From Enoplosus armatus (Eukaryota; Chordata; Actinopteri; Centrarchiformes; Enoplosidae): a DNA stretch of 64,000 nt. This document shows, in pieces, positions 52,801 through 61,800 of this stretch (position 1 is its first letter; each line of letters starts with the position of its first letter). The notes under the pieces are model-generated. The model had not been told where the DNA came from and made no database searches. It saw only the letters and a list, made by a program, of their open reading frames with translations. The DNA is taken from positions 15,081,456 through 15,145,455 of the forward strand of contig NC_092182.1 of the NCBI RefSeq assembly GCF_043641665.1. Reading direction: 5' to 3'. Position numbers and translations under genes: made by a program.

Positions 52801-55800
52801 AATGTCTTATTCTCTCGTGCTGTGTCTTTTCTTCCAGAATCTCCATTAAATGCATTGACATTCACTTTGCATATTTACATAGAAAACTCTGATGTTGTTT
52901 ATGCCTTGAAAGAAATCCCTAAGGGTGCTAAAGATACTAAGGATTCAAACCTTACTATCTTGCCATGCTATGTGAGTTTACTTCCCACTGTCCTTGTGAG
53001 GCGCCTGGTTCAAAATAAACCAAACATTTGGCTTTGCTGCTGGGCCTCCCGCCCAACACAATGTCGTTTTCACCTGGACAGCCCTCTTCCCATCAGCCTC
53101 TGACCTCTAGCCTTCCCACCTCTGACCCCAGCCTCTTGCATGCCCCGATCCTTTTTTATAGGGAAAAGGAGGGAAATGTATGAGCACCCTGTCTTCTGCT
53201 TGGCGTCTCAAGTGATGGATTTAACCATCCGTGAGTACCTTCATCATCCTCTCCCCCAGTCTCTCCTCCTTCCCCTCCTCCTTTTTAAGCGCTCTGTCAC
53301 CTCATCCTCCCTCTTGCCGCTTCTCTTTCTTCAGAGATTGTTGCTCCTGCCATGCTTGTTTTTTTATGTGCCTATTTGTCTGTGAGAGTGAGTGGGGAGC
53401 GCACCAGTCGAGAGATCTGAGCAGTACCACGCTGAATCAGTCGGGGTCCTTTTTTTTTTAGTACCATCTGTTTGTGATGGACATGAATGAGCAGTCTGGT
53501 CTGTAAGCTTCTTTCTTTTGGTTGGATGCCCATTCCTTTGACTTGAATGCATTTTTACATTGCTTACATTGTTATCTCCTCCAGTCATTTGGTCTGATCA
53601 TGTGTCAGTGGTGTGCTGTGCCGAACAGGTAGGCTTTTTTTCCCACTGTGACACCAGAGATAGTGAAGGAGCATCTGTCGACAGAGCTATTGTATGGGGA
53701 GGACAGGACAGGGTAGGATGTATGGATTTAACAGCTCCTGTTTGTGTGTTAAATTGATTCAAATCAACTCAAGTCACTCAGTGTGTCCTGTCTACGATCC
53801 TGGCAGCTGTTTGTGTGTCTTACTTGTTTACGATAGTCTAAGCTTTGTCTGTTTGTTAACGAACATCTTATCACTATTTTAATTTACAGTTTTCCACAGG
53901 CTAATATGTCAGCGTTTCTGTTCTTTACTGTGTGTCTGTGACGTTTGTCTGTTGCCGAGAAACCTCCCTCCCTGGAGCTGAAATCGTCCCAGCAGATTCT
54001 TTGAAAGGGTCACATGGTGATGAATAACAACTCTTGAGCTTTCCCACCCTCTCCACCCCTGTAACGTGAAAATAACCCCAGAACCGTGCTAATTCTAAAC
54101 ATCTCCTCTTTATCTTTTCTCTCCCCTTTTTCTCGCTGAAGTTGAGAAAGGTCAAAAGGATCAAAAGGATCCAGGTGAAGCCATGTTTAGCTTGTGGTTT
54201 AGCCACAGCGCACACAAACATGTACATACACACAGACCCAACCCCTCTCCCCTTCACACAAACACACGTATTTTGTGAATATACACAGAACATATGCATG
54301 CATGCACATAATTTACCTGTAGCATCTCTTCCATGCAGTGTATTATACACACTTGTAATATACACAATCATTCAAGTTCTCAAGTGTCTTGGCATGTTTT
54401 TAAGCATATCTTTTTATAAAGTAAATACTTGGAGATTGTATTACTTTATATCATTCCAGATGTGGTTCAAGACTGTTTAGTTTGTTCTGGAAGTTATTTT
54501 TCCATTTCGTTCAGCTTTGTTAGTAGCTTTTTGAGTTAAGTGGTTGTATGTGGCTGAAAAATATATTAAGCAACATTTTTGCATGTAAAAAATTGTAGAG
54601 TAATACAATCTCTTACAAAAAGAATAAGTCACATTTGCCTACATGTTAAACTTAAGAAGGACATAAGCAACATTTTAATGTAACCCTCATCATCAAATGA
54701 CATATTGTATATGTACATGAGTTTTATTAAAATTATATATCACCTTATATGATCATACATTTAAATCAAAAGTCATTTTAGTTACTTAAAGGGCCAGTTT
54801 AACCATATTCCAAAAATGCAAACAAAATACTTTTCCTACTTTGGTGGTATGTAGTCACGCAGAAAGTTATGGTTTTATTGCAATTTACACTTCAACTACT
54901 CAATTAAACTTTATTGCCCTCAAAGGGGAAATTTGTCTTTCAGTCAGATGAAACAGAACACACAGAGACATAAGCATGAAATGCATAAAACACAATAAAA
55001 TGCATAAAAACAAAAGCTAAAACTCGTACATCCAGCCATTCTTCATCCAACCAGCTGCTCAGATATCTGCCTTTTCAGACTTTTGTCTCCACCGGCAACA
55101 TTGCAGGTGAACCAAAACTATTTGCATGACTAAATACCACCCGGGAAATGTTTAAAGCTTGTTTGTCTCATGTTTCTTGTAATGTTGGGGAACTGGCCCA
55201 TTGATAGTCCACAGTAGTCCGACACGTTGGATATTGGTGTTCTGTGTATGAACAATAATTTTAAATGCCGTAATAGGTATTACATATTGTATAGCTTCTG
55301 ATTGTAAAGTGTTAATGGTGCTTATGAAGCCACAAAGGCCCGCTGTACTTTTCTTCCAGACCTAACCATGACAAACATTTTTCAGATCTGCTCCCAGTGC
55401 TTCCCCCTCACAGAGCATTATGACCACAGAATATATAGTTACTGTAATACAAATCCATGTGATCCATCCATTAGTATCGATTAAATGTCCCTGAAGACAA
55501 TGACTCAAGTCTTATCTCGGCCCTTTAGCTATCTCAGATTTCCCCTGATGATAAACTCTACACGAGGACCTAAATGGACCTAAATCAGGGTTTCTTTAAT
55601 CTATTTGGCAACCAGGACCCCAAAATAGATAAATGTTTTACATTTGGCTTGAGGAGAAATACCTGAGGAATACTTGAGAAAACACTTAGTGAAATAATAG
55701 CAGAAGCAACAAAAGGCCCCCAGTCATAACTGCAGTCGAAAGATAACTACTGTTTTATGTAGAGTTACGTATACATGTGCTTTTGATTTCAGATTTATGT

Positions 55801-58800
55801 AGCCATTCAGCTCCATGTTCAAATTATACGCATGTCATTCCACATAGTCATACTGTTTGAATAATCCCATTTCATGACATGTAACTGTCTTATCAGATCA
55901 TTCTGTCAGCAAAAGGTACAAGCAAGTGATTCGGAGCTTGATCAACGTTGTGATAAGTGAAAAAACTTTAGATGATGGCAAATCCAACACCATCACACTG
56001 TAAAAATATTCATTAAAACGCATCTGAAGTCACTCATTCAAAGGATTGGTGACTAGTTTCTTAATTTATGAGATAATAGGTGATTTATAAAGAATAACAC
56101 TCTTAAAGCAGCTACACCGACGCCCCCCACCGCCCCCCACCCACATACAATTACAAAAAGGGGGGGGGGGGGGGGGGCTACTTCTTTTGAAATATCTTTA
56201 TGTATATTTCATTATACATTATATTCATTGCACAAAATATAATAACAGCACAGAACAATTAACTGTATAATTGACCTAAATAGTGAACTTTATACCTATA
56301 TAAGTTTGTGTAAAAGTGTCAAATTCTGAATTGACTATTTCCTGCGGATTTTGCAATGTATCCGATGTATTTTTCCACATATTTTTAGGAACACAATTCT
56401 ATGTCCATATTATGATTTTCTTTTAATTTCACTATCATACATACGTTTTAACAGTCTAAGCAGCCTGGCTTTATAAAAGATACGTAGAAGATATAAACTT
56501 CTAAAATAACCCTTAAATTTAGTTGTCTACTTCACAGAAATCAATTAAATGCGTGTATATTATGTTTTTATATATTTTTTTTATAATTTCTTACACCCTT
56601 AAGACCAAGAGGGCTTAATGACCCCCATTGAGCTTTGGCGACCCCTGGTGGGGGTCGGGTCCCCCAGGTTGGAACCACTGGTCCAGAGATTACATAAAAA
56701 GGTTAAATTCAGTATGAAATGTAAATGCATGTCTGAAACATCAAAACAAAATTACTCATTTGAACATTTTTTCTTTTTAGCAAAATATGTGCACAGATAT
56801 TCATGAAGTTATTACTTTTTTTTATAAATCCCGCTACTTATGTTACTATGGACATAAAAAGGGGGTAAAAAGCTTGATAATTGTCAGAAATACAGTATTA
56901 GACCTCTATTTGGATATGAATTGAAATTAGTTAATTGAAGTTAATTTGATGGAAAACTTTAAACCAAAGTAATGAATTATTTTTACAGTGTGTGCTCTTT
57001 GAGTTTTTTCAGCATGTCATGCGACAGCTCCTTATACAGATGGCTTATTCAGTACCGCTTCACAATATGCATGTTCTTGATGCCACATTGCACCTCCATC
57101 TCAACGCCACTATTCCTGTGCCTGAAACTCTTCCAACATTAAGTCTGATTATCTTACAAACACATTGGTTCTGTTGCTTTATGTCATGCAACCCAAAGTG
57201 CATATAAATGAGAACACGCTTTACTTGTTACGGGGGTATGAGAGCTAAACATCACAGTGTAAATACTGTGTTTATACTTTTATTAAACGGTCAAAAATAT
57301 AGACAAGAAAAATCTGAATAGTCATAAAAAATCCCCCTGGAATCCTTCTCTGTGCTTGACTAACCACTCATCCCTCACCCTCATCCTTTTGTCTCAGAGA
57401 ACGTAGGCCGCTTAGTCACGCCTGCCAAAAAGCTGGAGGAAACAATTCGCCTGGCGGAGTTAGTCATAGAGGTCCTCCAGCAGAACCAGGAACACCACGC
57501 GGAGGTGAGTGAGAACCCTCTCCTCCTCTCCTCCTCAAAACACTTTCCCTCTATACTCTCACCCTTATCTCACTCCGCCCCACAACAGGGAGTTATTATC
57601 AGTCCTCTATAAATAAAGCTGCTTTCATCTATGGGTAACTAAAAAGGAAAACCCTTTCAAAGATGAATTTAATTTAGGAAAGCTCTAATTGGTGTTCAAC
57701 AGACCATGGCTGCATGGAGGCTGTAAATTAGACAGAGAATGATATGATGTGTGCAGCTCTTTTCTCTAATCTCAGTTCACAGCTCAGTGTTGCAATGTTA
57801 CATATGTCGTTGAAAGATTCATTGAGAAATTGTAATATTTTATTCAAGGTAGTCCAGAATAAACAGAGGGCAGAATGTAAAACAGTAATCCAGGGTAATA
57901 CTTACTACCTTTTGGCACAATTAGAAGAGAAAATAGCCAGTGGTGGAAGAAGTACTTTACTTTAGAAGTACTTTTAAAAGTACCAATACAACAATGTAGA
58001 GATGCACTATTAGAAGTCCTGCATTCCTAATCCCACTTAAAGAGTATCAAAAGTAGTGAGTGCCCCCTGTGAGTGATGTTTCATTATATATTGCATTAGA
58101 ATAGTTTGTTAATATTGTTGCATCAATGACAGAGACGATAACGTAAGATGATTAATGTGGTAGTAAATTAAAAAAAACAAAAACAAAGGTCTGCTACACA
58201 ATTTTGTATTCCTTAATTTGCTTTTTTTTGTGAAGTCTTGAATAATTGTGCCTCTTCACCGCCCCCATACAGTTATTCAAATGAAACCACCTGAGAAGTT
58301 TAGAGGGTAAATTATTCAATCACATCTAAAACGCCAAAATTCTTTTTTGGGTTTAAAGGCAAAAAAGATCAGAAAGCAGTGGTTTAATCTATAACAATGC
58401 TTTGTATTTTATAAGTTTATCATCTGTTTTTTGTATGTAAAATCTTAATCTGAAAAGTAACTAGTAACTGTCAGATAAATTAAGTGGAGTAAAAAGTACA
58501 ATATTCCACTCTGGAATGAAGTGGAGAAGTATAAAGTAGTATAAAATGGAAATACTCAAGTTGAGTACCTCAAAATTATATTTGAATGCACTACTAATGT
58601 AAAAGTAAATGTACTTTGTTTCTTTCCGCCACAGAAAATAGTTTCCTCATTACATCCTGTTTGCTGCTGTGAACTTTGAGCTGATAGGAAAGCATGATGA
58701 GCATGTGCAGTTGTGTAGATCTGAAGGTGATCCAATGTGATCTTAGAACATACAGATAAAGCAGATTTATTGTATCTCTCTGAATATGCTTGACAGGCGG

Positions 58801-61800
58801 CAGTCACAAGTTCTGGAGATCAATCGGTACAGTATTTTTATTTCTTTTTTCCTCTTCAGTCCCCATCACGACCCCCCTGTATGGCATGTGCGCCACTATG
58901 GCAAGAGGCACCTTCTCTAGGCAGAGAATGAACTCATAGATACTGTAGCAATGGGTGGGTTTGTAGGCATAGAAATGAGAGCAAACATGTTTTTAAAAAA
59001 ATCAAAAGGCACTGTAGCTTGCACAACATAATTGTGTTCATAAAGCATGTTCATCGGGCCATAAAGAGGTTTCCTTTCTCTCCAAGCATGCTGAACCAGT
59101 AAATTTCCCAAAGTATGCTCCATGTGAACCTTTGAAGTTTGATCCACCATAAACATTTGTTTCCCCTCCATCCAACGATTAATTTCACAGTCCGCACTTG
59201 TTCAAGCATTACTCCCCCAGCTTCTCCTCTTCCATCCCTCTCTGCTGTCTATTCTTAGTTTAAAAAAAAAAACCTTTTAAGAGAAAATGCCTCAAAAATA
59301 CTTTATTGTTCTGTACATCTTCCTGTGTTCTCACTGTCATATGATTGGTGACTGTCCAAGCAGGGAAAAGAGGTATGTAGTAAAGTTGAATGACAAACTC
59401 CCATAATGCATGTCCAGTAGATGATGCCACGTCTCCTTCCCCCCTCAGCATCAGTACGTTCCCTCAGGATTGGTCCCTTGACACAGCTGCATTGTTACAG
59501 CACTATAGTCTGTCTGGCTGAACACCGGGTCTGCCCTAGAGCTCTCGGAGTCCTGTATGTGTCCCATAACCTCTATCAAAGGTTGGAGGCCACTCTGCCT
59601 GCCGACCTTTGAGCGTTTCCCCCTCCCTCGCCCGTTGGTAGCTTTTACAGTCCTCCCCTTTAACCCCCCCCCGTCCACAATAACAATATCTCTCCTTGAA
59701 TGTGACGGAGAGGAGCTTTGTTTGCTGCCTGTTTCTCTAACACTAGAACTGTCAAGCTTTTTTTATTTTTTATTTTGGGGAGTGGGCAGGTAAGTAGACG
59801 GGTAAGTAAGGTTTTGACTGCCACTGTAGGTGGTTAAGCCAAATGGGAAATAAGTGAAACACTGTAAAATAAAGCATGCAGCATAATTTGAAAAGATCAA
59901 GCTTCATTTATTGAACTTGGCAACATGTTAGTCTGAATGATAAGCAAATAAGCCAAGCCAAGACTGCCAGCAAAGCAACTACTGAACTTCTGCTGTCAAA
60001 GGACGAGGAAGTCCTGACTGTGCTAGAAAAACCGTCAGCTGAATCTCAGAGACTTACTTAACTAATTGGAACAGACGCACTCCGACACTAGATATGCTGT
60101 GTGCTGCAGTCTTTGGTGTGCCGAGTCGAAGATGTGCATGAGTCACATTTGCATCTAGTGGGCTATGGGTTTGTCAGTGATGTGAATGGTGGACCCCCTC
60201 GTCTCTTAGCCTGAGAGAAAAGCATGCAGAGAGCTCTACATTTGCATGAGAAAAGCACCTTTCCCTTAAATATATAGATACTGTCGTAAATATGACAAGG
60301 CACGAACATGCAACCCTGCTGTGAGACTCTTTTGCTAAGTATAAACTTGATTTACAGGTAATTCCACCTTTAAGTCCTAATCAATAAGAGCAGTTGTCAG
60401 AGTATGCGATGGAAAACACACACAATACACAAACAATCCAGACAAGTGTGATGATGTGTCCTTTCCTTTCTGTGAAAACTATTTGAAAGGAAAAACCTAG
60501 CATGAGACAGTCACTCCGTACTCACAAACATGAATAAATATCTTCTAAAACAACACAAAAGATGGCATTTAATGCATACTTAAATATATTTTTAAGACAT
60601 TTATAGACATCTAGTTTGACATTTTTGGAAATGTGCACTTTCGCTTTCTTGCCAAGAGTAGACGAGAAGATCGATACCACTTTCATATCTGTCAGTTGAA
60701 TATGAAGCTATGGCCAGCAACCGGTTAGCTTAGCCTAGCATAAAGACTTGGAGCAAGGGGAAACTGCTAGTCGGCCTCTGTCCAAAGGCATATAAAAAAG
60801 ATTGCACCTACCAGCACTTCTAAAGCTCACTAATTAAGAAGTTATATCTTGTTGATTTAATGTTATGTACGGTTACGTATTATTTCTTTATACTTATTTC
60901 TCCGGCGACCGTGGTGACTCCAGGAAGTCACTGTGCCCAGACAACAGATAGTTAAAGCACAATGTGTTATTTTCACACTTTTGGACAGAGCCAGGCTAGC
61001 TGTTTCCCCACATTTCTAGTCTTTATGCTAAGCTAAGCTAACCAGCTGCTGGTTCTTGCATATTTAACTGACAGAAATGAGAGAGTCATAAATCTTCTCA
61101 TCTAACGCGCGTCGTTGAACTATTCCTCTGACATACATTAACGTACACAGAGCGTACACAGATCCAGTGGTATTTCCTTTTAAGACCCGATGAGCTCCAG
61201 TTGTGTGTATTATTCTCTCCTTCCTTGTCTTTCTTCCTTGCGTCATCTCATCTCATATCTGGAGCGCCTTGTTCACCCGTTTGCTTTCCCCTCCTGCTGT
61301 GTCTCCAGGCGTTTGCATGGTGGACAGACCTCATGGTGGAGCATGCAGAAAACTTCCTGGCCCTCTATGCCATCGACATGGATGCCGCTCTGGAGATCCA
61401 GTCCCCTGAGAGCTGGGACAGCTTCCCCCTCTTCCAGCTGCTCAACGACTTCCTCCGGACAGACTGTAAGCTCTTGTTTATTTTGTAACCACTTCAGGTA
61501 TTTTTATGCTTAAACAAAGACTCTAATATCTGTCTTTTTTCTTTTTTTTTTGCACAGATCATCTGTGCAATGGAAAGTTCCACAAACACCTTCAGGATCT
61601 GTATGCTCCTCTGGTGGTTAGATATGTGGATCTGATGGAGTCCTCCATCGCACAGTCAATTCACAAGGGCTTTGAGCGAGAGTCCTGGGAGCCTGTAAAG
61701 TAAGGAGCCTCCGTTTTTATAGCTAGGCTGTAGGATGGTTGGAGATGCAAGGCTTTTATATTCAGATGACAGACTGACTGCGTGGAGGCGGAGGAATCTG

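Larger units (their letters stand above)
51890..57397 (+). other. cadps intron 16 (5.5 kb, split by alternative exons 16a and 16b)
   Basis: Apart from the two alternative exons it contains repeat fragments at about 54785-55020, a possible hAT-type remnant (55583-56690) and a 17-base G run (56161-56177). Open frames at 52645-53103 and 52457-52648 show no family similarity. Confidence 0.75.
57505..61308 (+). other. cadps intron 17 (3.8 kb)
   Basis: Holds a short inverted-repeat element (57938-58634), candidate microexon 17a and a large fold-back element (60610-61105) that ends about 200 bases before exon 18. Confidence 0.8.

Noticed and set aside
52645..53103. A 152-codon open frame just upstream of exon 16a
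   Set aside because: No recognisable domain, no family similarity, no plausible promoter or splice context. It lies inside a cadps intron, and its length is not unusual for chance in 64 kb.
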